Below, piece after piece: positions 1 through 8,460 of a DNA stretch of 64,000 bases. The translations under genes and the position numbers were made by a program. Within the stretch, counting starts at the first letter, position 1; every line of letters starts with the position of its first letter. Under the pieces are notes generated by a model. That model was not told where the DNA came from. It was given only the letters and a program-made list of their open reading frames with translations, and made no database searches. Origin of the DNA: Mycobacterium innocens (lineage in GTDB: Bacteria > Actinomycetota > Actinomycetes > Mycobacteriales > Mycobacteriaceae); assembly GCF_900566055.1 (NCBI RefSeq), contig NZ_UPHQ01000104.1, positions 1-64,000 on the forward strand. Reading direction: 5' to 3'.

Positions 1-144
1 CGCCTTGAGCAACTGCAGGTCCTCGTCGATCCGCTCGACCAGCCCCAACCGGGTGACCAGCCGATGCACCGCGGCGATCCCGCCGAAAGCGGTGGCATCG
101 ATGTTGGCGCCGACCTCGTAGCGCACCACCCCCGAGTTCAGCAT
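1..144 (-). CDS. Transposase N-terminal fragment, IS1380-like (runs off left edge)
   Basis: Reading leftwards from an ATG at 142-144, 48 codons are open to the edge of the window. They include the stretches YEVGANIDATAFGG and AAVHRLVTRLGL, which I recognise from the N-terminus of DDE transposases usually filed under the IS1380 family. The catalytic residues would lie outside the window. The frame is closed upstream by a stop at 232-234, and the codons between that stop and the ATG are a low-quality Arg/Ala/Gly run, so the ATG is the likely start. No terminal inverted repeat could be fixed. The family name rests on memory of similar proteins and is moderately sure; that it is a mobile-element protein is more likely than not. 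Confidence 0.5.
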   Translation of the reverse strand, partial: MLNSGVVRYEVGANIDATAFGGIAAVHRLVTRLGLVERIDEDLQLLKA

Positions 145-370
145 CGGCCTGGCTGCGCGCCCCAGCGCCCCGCCCGCGCGTGCCGCGCCGCCACCCTGCG
201 CCGCCGGCGTGTGATGTTTCGCCGACTCTGTTCATGCGCTAGCTTCTTCACCACAAGGGCCTTTCCCGCTGGGCTGCGTTGAGCTCGTAAACCCAGCCAG
301 GGTAAGGCCTTTGCCCTATCCTTTCCAGCCGACACGCTTACTGAAGGACTAGGGCGCTTGGTTACTGGCG
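145..370. other. Non-coding flank of the left-edge insertion sequence
   Basis: This stretch lies between the transposase start and the methyltransferase stop. It contains an imperfect inverted repeat at about 299-317 with a GGCC centre. The IS end and any target-site duplication should fall here, but I cannot identify them without the other end. Short open frames on both strands look like GC-rich noise. Confidence 0.35.
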
Positions 371-943
371 TCAAGCCGCGGGTTTGATCGCCCGCCAGCG
401 TTGCCTGCGGTCGCGAACCTCAACATCGACATCGCGAAAACCCGCTGCGCGCAAGCGATCCGGCAAGGTCGCCGGCGGGATCGGGTTGCAGGTGTCGCGC
501 AGGTGCAACAAGCTGAACACCAGAGACGGCACGCCGTCGCTGCCGGCGAATACGCCGCCCGGGCGCAGCACCCGGAAGGCTTCAGCGAACAGCCGGTCTT
601 GCAGGTTAACGGTCGGCACGTGGTGCAGCATGGTGAACGAAACCACGGAGCTGAACTCGTCGGCGGGCAGTCTGGTGGCGGTGCCGTCGCCGATGATGAT
701 GCGTGCCCGGTCTCCGTACAGTTCCTGCAGCCGCTGCGCCATCGGGGCGTCGATCTCGACAGCGGTCAGGTTCGGCGTCTTGTCGACCAGGACCCGAAGA
801 AATGCGCCGTATCCGGGTCCGATCTCGAGGGTGTTGTCGCCCAGGTCCACATCGGCGAGCACCCATGGCAAGACCTGGCTTTCAACTTCCCTGGCCCAGC
901 GGTCGGAGTTACAGCACAACCGGTGAACCAGATTCATCGCCAT
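371..943 (-). CDS. Class I SAM-dependent methyltransferase
   Basis: A 190-residue Rossmann methyltransferase. Motif I is LEIGPGYGAF near residue 35, followed by an acidic strand end (TAVEID) and an IGDGTATRLP segment typical of motif II/III. VLRPGGVFAGSD is the post-motif strand seen in UbiE-like enzymes. The substrate cannot be told. The open frame extends 19 codons upstream, but ATG 943 or ATG 937 is favoured because the protein then begins MNLVHRLCC as in related small methyltransferases. A TAAAGT hexamer (952-957, minus strand) lies eight bases before ATG 943. It is divergent from dinX, with only about 65 bases between the two starts. Confidence 0.75.
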   Translation of the reverse strand: MAMNLVHRLCCNSDRWAREVESQVLPWVLADVDLGDNTLEIGPGYGAFLRVLVDKTPNLTAVEIDAPMAQRLQELYGDRARIIIGDGTATRLPADEFSSVVSFTMLHHVPTVNLQDRLFAEAFRVLRPGGVFAGSDGVPSLVFSLLHLRDTCNPIPPATLPDRLRAAGFRDVDVEVRDRRQRWRAIKPAA

Positions 944-1008
944 ACCGACTGACTTTAGACGACGGATGCTTCCGACGGTTCCGGCAGCCGTGAATAGCAT
1001 TGCCCGTT

Positions 1009-2421
1009 GTGGAGTCCCGTTGGGTGCTGCACCTGGACATGGACGCGTTCTTTGCCTCGGTCGAACAACTCACCCGTCCTACACTCCAGGGCCGGCCCGT
1101 ATTGGTGGGTGGCCTCGGCGGGCGCGGTGTGGTCGCCGGCGCCAGCTACGAGGCGCGAGTTTTCGGCGCCCGCTCGGCCATGCCGATGCACCAGGCCCGC
1201 CGGCTGATCGGCGTCACGGCGGTGGTGTTGCCGCCGCGCGGTCTGGTGTACGGGGTTGCCAGCCGCCGGGTGTTCGACACCGTGCGCAGCCTGGTTCCCG
1301 TCGTCGAGCAGCTGTCTTTCGACGAGGCATTCGGGGAACCGCCCCAACTCGGCGCGGCCACCGCCGAGGACGTAGAGACGTTCTGTGAAGCCTTGCGGCG
1401 ACGGGTGCGCGAGGAGACCGGACTGGTTGCCTCGGTCGGGGCGGGCTCGGGCAAGCAGATCGCCAAGATCGCGTCCGGTCTGGCCAAGCCCGACGGCATT
1501 CGAGTGGTCCGCCGGGAGGAAGAACAGCGGCTGCTCCACGGCTTGCCGGTGCGGCGGTTGTGGGGAATCGGCCCGGTTGCCGAGGAGAAGCTGCATCGAC
1601 TCGGCATCGAGACCGTGGGGCAGCTGGCCGCGCTGACCGACGTCGAGGTGGCCAACATCCTCGGCGCGACCGTCGGGCCCGCACTGCACCGGCTGGCCCG
1701 CGGTATCGACGATCGGCCCGTTGCCGAGCGAGCCGAAGCCAAGCAGATCAGCGCCGAGTCCACTTTCGCCGCCGACCTGACCACCCTTGACCAGCTGCGT
1801 GAGGCTATCGACCCGATCGCCGAACACGCGTATCAACGCCTGCTGCGCGACGGCCGCGGAGCTCGCACCGTCACCCTGAAGCTGAAGAAGGCCGACATGA
1901 GCACGCTGACCCGTTCGGCGACAATGCCCTATGCGACCACCGAGGCGGGGGCGCTGATCGCGGTGGCCCGGCGGCTGCTGCTGGACCCCGTTGAGATCGG
2001 GCCGATTCGCCTTCTCGGCGTTGGTTTTTCGGGGCTCAGCGAGGTACAGCAGGAGTCGCTGTTCCCCGACTTGGAGCTGTCACCGGATACGGCCGAGGAA
2101 GCCCAACACGACTTCCCGACATTACGGGCCGCGCAATTCGGCGGACCGGACAGCGCCGGATGGCGCATCGGCGACGACGTCGCCCACCCGGAACTCGGGC
2201 ACGGCTGGGTGCAGGGGGCCGGCCACGGCGTGGTCACCGTCCGGTTCGAGACTCGTCGTTCAGGTCCGGGCCCGGCGCGGACCTTTCCCATCGATACCGG
2301 CGACCTCGCCGTCGCCAACCCGGTCGACAGCCTCGACTGGCCGGACTATGTCGGCCGGCTGCGGGTCGACGAGCCGACCGGCGTCTCAGCCCCAGCGGTC
2401 AATGACCTCGGCGACCGGTAG
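1009..2421 (+). CDS. dinX: Y-family DNA polymerase IV (DinX/DinB1)
   Basis: Error-prone translesion DNA polymerase of 470 residues. The catalytic carboxylates are visible in [11 protein letters not shown] (Asp10, Asp12) and SFDEAF (Asp105, Glu106). A helix-hairpin-helix segment follows ([23 protein letters not shown]), then the little-finger domain. QESLF near residue 348 is a good beta-clamp binding motif. After it comes an extra C-terminal region ([16 protein letters not shown]) typical of actinobacterial DinX. The start is taken as GTG 1009, giving [10 protein letters not shown] as in relatives; a TTG at 1000 is in frame but adds only three residues. No LexA box (TCGAAC-N4-GTTCGA type) is seen upstream. 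The 3' end overlaps the convergent ansA by 36 bases. Confidence 0.93.
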   Translation: MESRWVLHLDMDAFFASVEQLTRPTLQGRPVLVGGLGGRGVVAGASYEARVFGARSAMPMHQARRLIGVTAVVLPPRGLVYGVASRRVFDTVRSLVPVVEQLSFDEAFGEPPQLGAATAEDVETFCEALRRRVREETGLVASVGAGSGKQIAKIASGLAKPDGIRVVRREEEQRLLHGLPVRRLWGIGPVAEEKLHRLGIETVGQLAALTDVEVANILGATVGPALHRLARGIDDRPVAERAEAKQISAESTFAADLTTLDQLREAIDPIAEHAYQRLLRDGRGARTVTLKLKKADMSTLTRSATMPYATTEAGALIAVARRLLLDPVEIGPIRLLGVGFSGLSEVQQESLFPDLELSPDTAEEAQHDFPTLRAAQFGGPDSAGWRIGDDVAHPELGHGWVQGAGHGVVTVRFETRRSGPGPARTFPIDTGDLAVANPVDSLDWPDYVGRLRVDEPTGVSAPAVNDLGDR

Positions 2422-3324
2422 CCCGGCCGCCAGCGCGGCCATCAGCAACACCCGGGCCTGCGACGGTGGCAGCCGTGGCACCATCACCGCGCCGGCGTCC
2501 ACCAGGTCGTGTCCGGGACCGTAGCCGGCGCCCACCCGTGCGCCGGCGACCCGGGTTGAGACCGCGACCACCACCCCATCGCCGCTGTGTCGGCGCACCG
2601 CGTCGATCACCGCCGACCCGGCATTTCCCGAACCCAATGCCTCTAGCACGATGGCCCGGGCGCCGGCGGCCACACACGCGTCCAACGTAACGGCGTCACT
2701 TCCCGGATACACCGCGACGATATCGACCCGCGGTGCCTCGGCGGCGCACAGTTCACCGAGGTAAGGGCGTTGCTTGGGGCTCGTCATCGTCACCGTGTCG
2801 GAGACCGCGCCAAGCAGTTCGCCGGCGAACCCGCTCAGGTCGTCGGTGGCCACCTTGCGCAGGCCCAGCGGTTGCAGCACCCGGCGCGCGAAACACACCA
2901 GCACGCCGCGGTCGCGGGCTGTCGCGTCGGCCGCCAGCGTCAGTGCGTCGCGCAGATTGACCGGACCGTCCGCGTCGGCGGCGTCGGCGCTGCGCATGGC
3001 GCCGGTGACGATCACCGGGGTGTCGCCGGAGTAGGTGAGGTCCAGCCAGAGCGCGGTTTCTTCGAGGGTGTCGGTGCCGTGCGTGATGACGACACCGACC
3101 GCACCGCCATCGACGGCGGATTGAACCGCGGCGCGGATGCGATCCCAATCGGCCGGGGTCAACAGCGAACTGTCGAGCGCCATCAGGTCCACGACATCGA
3201 TGTCGAGGTCTGCGCCGGCCGCCGCGGTCAGCTCTGCCCCGCTGCGCGACGGACGGCGCACTCCGTCGGCGCCGATGCTGGTGGCGATCGTCCCTCCGGT
3301 GGTGATCACGCTGAGGCGGCCCAT
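2386..3324 (-). CDS. ansA: L-asparaginase, type I/II family
   Basis: Hydrolyses L-asparagine to aspartate and ammonia. The protein has 312 residues with both threonine active-site motifs: TTGGTIATS at the N-terminus and [11 protein letters not shown] near residue 85. In pathogenic mycobacteria AnsA is linked to nitrogen assimilation and acid resistance (literature knowledge). ATG 3324 is chosen because the protein then starts [11 protein letters not shown] as the family does; the frame stays open to 3363. It is convergent with dinX, with overlapping 3' ends, and divergent from lspA with about 75 bases between starts. Confidence 0.92.
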   Translation of the reverse strand: MGRLSVITTGGTIATSIGADGVRRPSRSGAELTAAAGADLDIDVVDLMALDSSLLTPADWDRIRAAVQSAVDGGAVGVVITHGTDTLEETALWLDLTYSGDTPVIVTGAMRSADAADADGPVNLRDALTLAADATARDRGVLVCFARRVLQPLGLRKVATDDLSGFAGELLGAVSDTVTMTSPKQRPYLGELCAAEAPRVDIVAVYPGSDAVTLDACVAAGARAIVLEALGSGNAGSAVIDAVRRHSGDGVVVAVSTRVAGARVGAGYGPGHDLVDAGAVMVPRLPPSQARVLLMAALAAGLPVAEVIDRWG

Positions 3325-3399
3325 GCTGGGATCATCCCGCATGCCGGGCACCGCCATCCGCATGTGGGCGCTGTCACTGGACTAGGGGATGATGGTGGC

Positions 3400-4035
3400 G
3401 TGCCCGACGAACCAACAGGATCAGCCGATCCGCCTACTACGGCGGGGGATACCGGGGAACCTGAGGATTGCGCGCCGCCGCCTCCTAGGCGGCTGCGCTT
3501 GCTGCTGTCAGTTGCGGCGATCGTGCTGGCACTGGACATCGTCACCAAGGTGCTGGCCGTCAAGCTGCTGCCGCCGGGCCAGCCGGTTCCGATTATCGGC
3601 GACACGGTGACGTGGACGTTGGTACGCAATTCCGGTGCCGCATTCTCCATGGCGACCGGCTACACCTGGGTACTGACGCTGATCGCGACCGGCGTCGTCG
3701 TGGGCATCTTCTGGATGGGACGACGGCTGGTGTCACCGTGGTGGGCGCTGGGGCTGGGGATGATTCTGGGCGGCGCGATGGGCAATCTGGTTGATCGCTT
3801 CTTCCGGGCCCCCGGGCCGCTTCGGGGACATGTCATCGACTTCTTGTCGGTCGGCTGGTGGCCGGTGTTCAATGTCGCCGACCCGTCGGTGGTCGGTGGT
3901 GCGATCCTGCTGGTGGTCCTGTCGATCCTGGGCTTCGATTTCGACTCGGTAGGTCGGCGCAGACCCGACCGTGCCACGCCGAGTCGGGGCAAGGCCGACG
4001 GGGACACCGGCCGGCGCAAGGCCGATCAGCACTGA
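3400..4035 (+). CDS. lspA: Lipoprotein signal peptidase (signal peptidase II)
   Basis: Aspartic protease of the inner membrane that cleaves signal peptides of diacylglyceryl-prolipoproteins. The protein has 211 residues with four hydrophobic segments. The conserved blocks are present: [22 protein letters not shown] with the first catalytic Asp, and [13 protein letters not shown] with the second. A charged, Pro-rich N-terminal tail of about 35 residues precedes the first membrane span, and a basic tail ends the protein; both are usual in mycobacteria. The GTG at 3400 gives [11 protein letters not shown], matching relatives. The stop overlaps the next start as TGATG, so translation is coupled to the pseudouridine synthase. 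Confidence 0.95.
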   Translation: MPDEPTGSADPPTTAGDTGEPEDCAPPPPRRLRLLLSVAAIVLALDIVTKVLAVKLLPPGQPVPIIGDTVTWTLVRNSGAAFSMATGYTWVLTLIATGVVVGIFWMGRRLVSPWWALGLGMILGGAMGNLVDRFFRAPGPLRGHVIDFLSVGWWPVFNVADPSVVGGAILLVVLSILGFDFDSVGRRRPDRATPSRGKADGDTGRRKADQH

Positions 4036-4961
4036 TGACCGACCGCTCGATGCCCGTCCCGGAGGGATTGGCGGGTCTGCGCGTCGATGCCGGGCTGGCC
4101 CGTCTGCTCGGACTTTCCCGCAGCGCCGTGGCGGCCATCGCCGAGGGTGGTGGCGTGCACCTGGACGGCGTGCCGGCCGGCAAGTCCGACCGCCTGACGT
4201 CGGGGGCATGGCTGCAGGTTCGGCTGCCCGAGGCGCCGCCACCGCTGGAAAACACACCCGTCGACATCGAAGGCATGACGATTCTGTATTCCGACGACGA
4301 CATCGTCGCCGTCGACAAACCGGCGGCTGTCGCCGCACACGCATCGGTGGGCTGGACCGGTCCCACGGTGCTCGGCGGTCTTGCCGCGGCGGGTTACCGC
4401 ATCACCACATCCGGTGTGCACGAGCGGCAGGGCATCGTGCATCGCCTCGACGTCGGCACCTCCGGGGTGATGGTGGTGGCGCTGTCGGAACGGGCGTACA
4501 CCGTGCTGAAGCGGGCATTCAAGCACCGCACCGTCGAGAAGCGTTATCACGCGCTGGTGCAGGGACACCCCGATCCGTCCAGCGGGACGATCGACGCACC
4601 GATCGGCCGCCACCCCGGCCCCGAATGGAAGTTCGCGGTCACCACGAACGGCCGCCACAGCGTGACTCACTACGACACCATGGAGGCTTTCGTCGCTGCC
4701 AGCCTGCTCGACGTCGAGCTGGAGACCGGACGCACTCACCAGATACGGGCGCATTTCGCCGCGCTGCGCCATCCGTGCTGCGGCGACCTGGTGTACGGAG
4801 CCGACCCCAAGCTGGCGAAAAGACTTGGCCTGGAACGGCAATGGCTGCACGCCCGGTCGCTGGCCTTCGCTCATCCGGCCGATGGCCGCCGGATCAAGAT
4901 CGTCAGCCCTTACCCGCCGGATCTTCAGCACGCGCTGGATGTGTTACGAGCCGAGGGGTGA
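4035..4961 (+). CDS. RluA/RluD-family pseudouridine synthase
   Basis: Makes pseudouridine in structured RNA, probably 23S rRNA (by family). It has 308 residues. An S4-like RNA-binding domain ([19 protein letters not shown]) is followed by the catalytic domain with [11 protein letters not shown] near residue 140, whose Asp is the catalytic residue, and [11 protein letters not shown]. The ATG at 4035 overlaps the lspA stop by one base; the lspA-rluD pairing is common in actinobacteria. Its target site cannot be told from sequence. Confidence 0.92.
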   Translation: MTDRSMPVPEGLAGLRVDAGLARLLGLSRSAVAAIAEGGGVHLDGVPAGKSDRLTSGAWLQVRLPEAPPPLENTPVDIEGMTILYSDDDIVAVDKPAAVAAHASVGWTGPTVLGGLAAAGYRITTSGVHERQGIVHRLDVGTSGVMVVALSERAYTVLKRAFKHRTVEKRYHALVQGHPDPSSGTIDAPIGRHPGPEWKFAVTTNGRHSVTHYDTMEAFVAASLLDVELETGRTHQIRAHFAALRHPCCGDLVYGADPKLAKRLGLERQWLHARSLAFAHPADGRRIKIVSPYPPDLQHALDVLRAEG

Positions 4962-5055
4962 TCCCCGCGTCGCCGCATGGTTGTTGCACCTGTCGATCTG
5001 ATGGCGCGTCAATCGTCATAACGGTGACACCATCGAGTCGGAAAGGAACACCGTC

Positions 5056-5346
5056 ATGCAGTACCGCCTACTCATGCACTATCAGGAGGGCGGCGAGATC
5101 GGGCTGAGTGAGGAAGACATGGCCCCCGCACGGCGCCGTTCTTCACCGCGCGCAACGGTGTCCCGCAGACTCAGGACGGGCCGTTTGCCGACACCAAAGA
5201 ACGGCTCGGTGGGGTGTTCGTCATTGAGGTGCCCGACCTCGATGCGGCCCTGGCGTCGGCGCGACGATGCCCCGCAGCCGAGTGGGGATCCGTCGAAATC
5301 CGTTCTGTCGCAGTCACTTACGCTCGCGGTAAGGGCTGGTACCAGC
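5056..5346 (+). pseudogene. Broken YCII/DGPF-domain protein gene
   Basis: The first 28 codons are a normal YCII-family start (MQYRLLMHYQEGG). The frame then breaks near 5140. The DGPFADTKERLGGVF motif that names the DGPF family reappears in another frame at about 5180-5215, followed by the family's C-terminal half, ending GWYQPE near 5345. Roughly 50-60 residues between the two pieces are missing, so this is an internal deletion plus frameshift. DGPF proteins are the usual neighbours of ECF42 sigma factors, and the next remnant is one. An intact-looking ribosome binding site (GGAAAGGA) precedes the ATG. lprI, which I recall at this place in M. tuberculosis, is absent. Confidence 0.75.
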
Positions 5347-5633
5347 CTGAGCGAGGTGCAGGCTCGGGTCACCGGGCTGGTTCGCGAGTCCTACGGCCGG
5401 TTGTTGGCGCTGAGCTCGACGGCCCGGACGCAGGGCTCAGCGCCCTCGATGCGATTGCCGACCCGGCGGTCGAGCGGTTTCAGCCAGCCTGGGCGGCGCG
5501 AGCCCGTCTGCTGGTCACAGCCGGTCGTCCCGCAGCGGCGGCCAAGGCCTACCGCGCGGCCATTGACCTGAGCACCGACGCCGGGGTCGTCAAATACCTG
5601 CAGCGACGACTCGTGGCGGTGGCGCGGCGCTGA
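5344..5633 (+). pseudogene. Collapsed ECF42-type sigma factor gene
   Basis: Two ends of an ECF sigma factor are left. About 20 N-terminal codons (SEVQARVTGLVRESYGRLLAL) start at 5344 in the frame of the upstream ATG 5056. A C-terminal tail in another frame (ALDAIADPAVERFQPAWAARA ... AAAAKAYRAAIDLS ... YLQRRL) ends at 5633. The tail is the TPR-like extension of ECF42 sigma factors. Regions 2 and 4, which bind promoter DNA and core polymerase, are gone, so no sigma activity is possible. The piece abuts the DGPF remnant as the two intact genes normally do. Confidence 0.7.
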
Positions 5634-5670
5634 CCTTTCATCGGTGGGTTGGCAACCGTTTCGGGCCGGC

Positions 5671-6081
5671 TCAGACGCTGACAGTGGTGCTGTCGTCCGA
5701 CGCGACGTCGGCGGCCAGCGGCGAGATCGTTTTCAGGATTTCGGTGATCGTCTCAGCGGGGACGCCGGCTGCGGCCAACGCGTCGCCCAAATGCCCGGCC
5801 ACCAGGGTGAAGTGGCGCATGGTGATGCCACGGCCCTGATGCACCTGCTTCATCGGCGCACCGGTATATGGCTCCGGCCCGCCCAGAGCCGCGGCAAAGA
5901 ATTCCGTCTGTTTGCCTTTGAGACGGCTCATATTCGTTCCGGTGAAGAAGCCGGCGAGTTGGTCATCGGCGAGCACCCGAGCGTAGAAATCCTCGACGAC
6001 GACCTCGATCGCCTGGTACCCGCCGATCTGGTCGTAGATCGTGATCGGCGCGCGCTTGCGGAAACGTGACAGTAGTCCCAT
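5671..6081 (-). CDS. glbN: Group 1 truncated haemoglobin (trHbN)
   Basis: Haem protein that turns nitric oxide and oxygen into nitrate (known for M. tuberculosis HbN). The 136-residue length matches. A basic pre-A segment opens the protein, [12 protein letters not shown] is the A/B start, Tyr B10 lies in EDFYARV, and the proximal His F8 is in [11 protein letters not shown]. The gene stands alone here: the lipoprotein gene lprI that I recall as its downstream partner in M. tuberculosis is replaced by the DGPF/ECF remnants on the opposite strand. No strong promoter hexamer is seen just before the ATG. Confidence 0.95.
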   Translation of the reverse strand: MGLLSRFRKRAPITIYDQIGGYQAIEVVVEDFYARVLADDQLAGFFTGTNMSRLKGKQTEFFAAALGGPEPYTGAPMKQVHQGRGITMRHFTLVAGHLGDALAAAGVPAETITEILKTISPLAADVASDDSTTVSV

Positions 6082-6250
6082 CCGGTCAGGGGAGCACGTC
6101 GGCGTTGCCTGGCCGTTAGGGACCGATCACGCCCGGATTATCAGTTGTAACAAGTCGATTGCTGTAGAACGCCGACGCGTCCCGCGGTTCGGCCAGGCGC
6201 CTGGCGGACTCGTATGCCGACAGGTTGGTCCCGGTCATTGACCGATGCCC

Positions 6251-6256
6251 TAGGTT
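6251..6256 (+). promoter_or_regulatory. TANNNT -10 box of a leaderless transcript (TAGGTT)
   Basis: TAGGTT is followed by six bases and then ATG 6263. That is the spacing expected if transcription starts on the A of the ATG, as in leaderless mycobacterial mRNAs. The ATG opens a 19-codon frame ahead of the dehydrogenase gene. Confidence 0.5.
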
Positions 6257-6262
6257 TGCTTC

Positions 6263-6322
6263 ATGACCATTGCCACATCCACCACACCGCCATCAGGAGC
6301 GACAACCGATGAATCTTGGTGA
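6263..6322 (+). CDS. 19-residue leader peptide ahead of the dehydrogenase gene
   Basis: A short frame (MTIATSTTPPSGATTDESW) begins right after a well-placed -10 box and ends at TGA 6320-6322. It overlaps the next gene's ATG (6309) in another frame, so a ribosome finishing this peptide ends 13 bases inside the dehydrogenase gene and could reinitiate. Thr/Ser/Pro-rich, with no domain. Leaderless small ORFs of this kind are common in mycobacteria. That it is translated is an inference. Confidence 0.4.
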   Translation: MTIATSTTPPSGATTDESW

Positions 6323-7325
6323 CTTAGCGAACCTCGTCGAGAAGCCGTTCGCGACGGTGTCCAACATCGTCAACACGCCGAACTCCGCCGGGCGATACCG
6401 GCCCTTCTATCTGAGGAATCTGCTCGACGCGGTGCAGGGCCGGACACTGCGCGACGCGGTTGAGGGCAAGATCGTCCTCATCACCGGCGGGTCGTCGGGC
6501 ATCGGCGAGGCGGCCGCGAAGAAGATCGCCGAAGCCGGGGGCGAGGTGGTTCTGGTCGCGCGCACCCGGGAGAACCTGGAAAAGGTCGCCGACGATATCC
6601 GCGGCAATGGCGGGGCGGCGCACGTGTACCCGTGCGATCTGTCCGACATGGACGCCATCGCCACCATGGCCGACCAGGTACTCGCCGATCTGGGACGGGT
6701 CGACATCCTGATCAACAACGCGGGGAGGTCAATTCGGCGCTCGCTGGAGCTGTCCTATGACCGGATTCACGACTACCAGCGGACCATGCAACTGAACTAT
6801 CTGGGTGCGGTCCAGCTCATTCTCAAGTTCATTCCCGGTATGCGGGAACGCAAGTTCGGGCAGATCATCAACGTCTCCTCGGTCGGCGTGCAAACTCGAG
6901 CACCGCGCTTCGGCGCCTACATCGCCAGCAAGGCCGCTTTGGACAGCCTGTGCGACGCGCTGCAAGCCGAGACGGTCAGCGACAACGTCCGGTTCACCAC
7001 CGTGCATATGGCACTGGTGCGGACGCCGATGATCAGCCCGACCACGATCTACGACAAATTCCCCACGTTGACCCCGGATCAGGCGGCCGGTGTGATCACC
7101 GATGCGATCGTGCACCGGCCGCGGCGGGCAAGCTCTCCTTTCGGACAGTTCGCGGCTGTGGCCGACGCTGTCAACCCGGCCGTCATGGACCGGGTACGCA
7201 ACCGGGCGTTCAGCATGTTCAGGGATTCCGCTGCGGCCAAAGGAGGCGAAACTCCAACGGGCACATCAGAACTCGACAAGAGAAGCGAAACGTTCGTCCA
7301 GGCGACCCGAGGGATACATTGGTGA
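6309..7325 (+). CDS. Short-chain dehydrogenase/reductase (Rv1543-like, putative fatty acyl-CoA reductase)
   Basis: An NAD(P)-binding reductase of 338 residues. The glycine motif TGGSSGIG sits near residue 59, NNAG at about 138 and the catalytic YxxxK as YIASK near 204. The roughly 55-residue N-terminal extension (LVEKPFATVSN ... FYLRNLLDAVQGR) is typical of mycobacterial orthologues annotated as fatty acyl-CoA reductases. The start is ATG 6309, preceded by AGGAG at 6294-6298; an upstream in-frame codon at 6270 is less likely. It is followed after four bases by a second dehydrogenase, so the two form an operon. Confidence 0.88.
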   Translation: MNLGDLANLVEKPFATVSNIVNTPNSAGRYRPFYLRNLLDAVQGRTLRDAVEGKIVLITGGSSGIGEAAAKKIAEAGGEVVLVARTRENLEKVADDIRGNGGAAHVYPCDLSDMDAIATMADQVLADLGRVDILINNAGRSIRRSLELSYDRIHDYQRTMQLNYLGAVQLILKFIPGMRERKFGQIINVSSVGVQTRAPRFGAYIASKAALDSLCDALQAETVSDNVRFTTVHMALVRTPMISPTTIYDKFPTLTPDQAAGVITDAIVHRPRRASSPFGQFAAVADAVNPAVMDRVRNRAFSMFRDSAAAKGGETPTGTSELDKRSETFVQATRGIHW

Positions 7326-7329
7326 AATC

Positions 7330-8133
7330 ATGAGTCTTCCCAAACCGAACAAGCAGGCCACGGTGGTCATCACCGGTGCTTCTTCCGGCATCGGCGTCCA
7401 ACTGGCTCGCGGTCTGGCCCGCCGCGGCTTTCCGCTGGTGCTGGTGGCGCGGCGCCGGGAGCGCCTCGAGGAGCTCGCCGATCAATTGCGCGCGGAATTC
7501 TCGGTAGGTGTCGAGGTTTTGCCGCTCGATCTGGCCGATGCGCAAGCCAGAGCGCAGCTGGCCGATCGCCTGGGTACCTACGAGATCGCCGGCTTGTGCA
7601 ATAGCGCGGGCTTCGGCACCAGCGGCCGTTTCTACGAGCTGTCCCCGGAACGCGAAAGTGAGCAGGTCACACTCAATGCGCTGGCCCTCATGGAACTCAC
7701 CCGCGCAGCACTGCCCGGCATGGTCGAGCGCGGCGCGGGAGCGGTGCTCAACATCGCATCGATCGCCGGATTCCAACCGATTCCTTTCATGGCGGTGTAC
7801 TCGGCCTCCAAGGCCTTTGTGCTGACCTTCTCCGAAGCCGTCCAAGAGGAGTTGCACGGAACCGGTGTGTCCGTCACGGCGCTGTGCCCGGGCCCGGTTC
7901 CTACCGAGTGGGCGGAGATCGCCAGTGCCGAGCGGTTCAGCATTCCCGTCGCGCAGGTGTCGCCGCGGGAGGTCGCCGAAGCCGCGATCGCCGGGATGCT
8001 TGCCGGCAAACGCACCGTGGTGCCGGGCGCGGTGCCCAAGTTGGTCAGCACCGGCGGCAGATTCCTACCGCGTACCCTGTTGCTGCCCGCGATCAGGATC
8101 GGCAACCGGCTGCGCGGCGGGCCCGGTCGCTAG
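7330..8133 (+). CDS. Short-chain dehydrogenase/reductase (Rv1544-like)
   Basis: A 267-residue SDR with TGASSGIG near residue 15, LCNSAGFG in place of the usual NNAG, and YSASK near 157. ALCPGPVPTEW is the PG motif. The shape resembles ketoacyl or acyl-CoA reductases of the DltE type. The open frame runs far upstream through the previous gene, but ATG 7330, four bases after the preceding stop, gives the family length. It is probably co-transcribed with the upstream dehydrogenase and shares lipid chemistry with it (inference). Confidence 0.88.
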   Translation: MSLPKPNKQATVVITGASSGIGVQLARGLARRGFPLVLVARRRERLEELADQLRAEFSVGVEVLPLDLADAQARAQLADRLGTYEIAGLCNSAGFGTSGRFYELSPERESEQVTLNALALMELTRAALPGMVERGAGAVLNIASIAGFQPIPFMAVYSASKAFVLTFSEAVQEELHGTGVSVTALCPGPVPTEWAEIASAERFSIPVAQVSPREVAEAAIAGMLAGKRTVVPGAVPKLVSTGGRFLPRTLLLPAIRIGNRLRGGPGR

Positions 8134-8197
8134 GCCGGCTGGTGTCAACTCACGTGTCTCAGCAGTCTCAATAGTCCCTGGGCAGGGAAGGACGCGA

Positions 8198-8269
8198 TGT
8201 GCCCACCTAGTAGCGACAAGTCGTGGCGTCATCGGGAGCGCCTGAAGGTGTCGCTACTAGGTGGGCACA
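8198..8269. repeat. 21-bp perfect inverted repeat with 30-bp spacer
   Basis: Bases 8198-8218 are the exact reverse complement of 8249-8269; each arm contains CCACCTAGTAGCGACA or its complement. It lies 65 bases after a dehydrogenase gene. As RNA it would form a 21-bp stem with a 30-base loop. There is no T-run, so it is not a classic intrinsic terminator. It could be a terminator hairpin, an RNA-processing site or a small dispersed repeat. A copy search in the genome would decide. Confidence 0.8.
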
Positions 8270-8321
8270 AAGTGCATCCTCCCGGGCAGAGACAGGTGTG
8301 ACGATTGTGACGAGCCGCCGG

Positions 8322-8447
8322 GCATCGTCGCCACGGCTGGGTTCGATTGCCGCGCTCCTCAGCGGGCCGCACGGCCCGCATCGTCGCCACGGCTGGGTTC
8401 GATTGCCGCGCTCCTCAGCGGGCCGCACGGCCCGCATCGTCGCCACG
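8322..8447. repeat. 56-bp tandem repeat, 2.25 copies (VNTR-like)
   Basis: The unit starting GCATCGTCGCCACG occurs at 8322 and 8378 as two identical 56-base copies, and begins again at 8434 for 14 bases. Each unit contains the short palindrome GGGCCGCACGGCCC. Size and setting resemble mycobacterial MIRU/VNTR elements, which lie between genes and vary in copy number. The promoter of the next gene starts two bases after the last partial copy. Confidence 0.85.
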
Positions 8448-8448
8448 T

Positions 8449-8454
8449 TAGGCT
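8449..8454 (+). promoter_or_regulatory. -10 box TAGGCT before the SRPBCC gene
   Basis: TAGGCT is followed by six bases and ATG 8461, which fits a leaderless transcript. The position directly after the tandem repeat means that repeat copy number would change the sequence at about -20 and upstream. Confidence 0.5.
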
Positions 8455-8460
8455 CATCCG

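Noticed and set aside
8322..8447. CRISPR array
   Set aside because: Copies are directly adjacent with no spacers and no cas genes are near; it is a plain tandem repeat.
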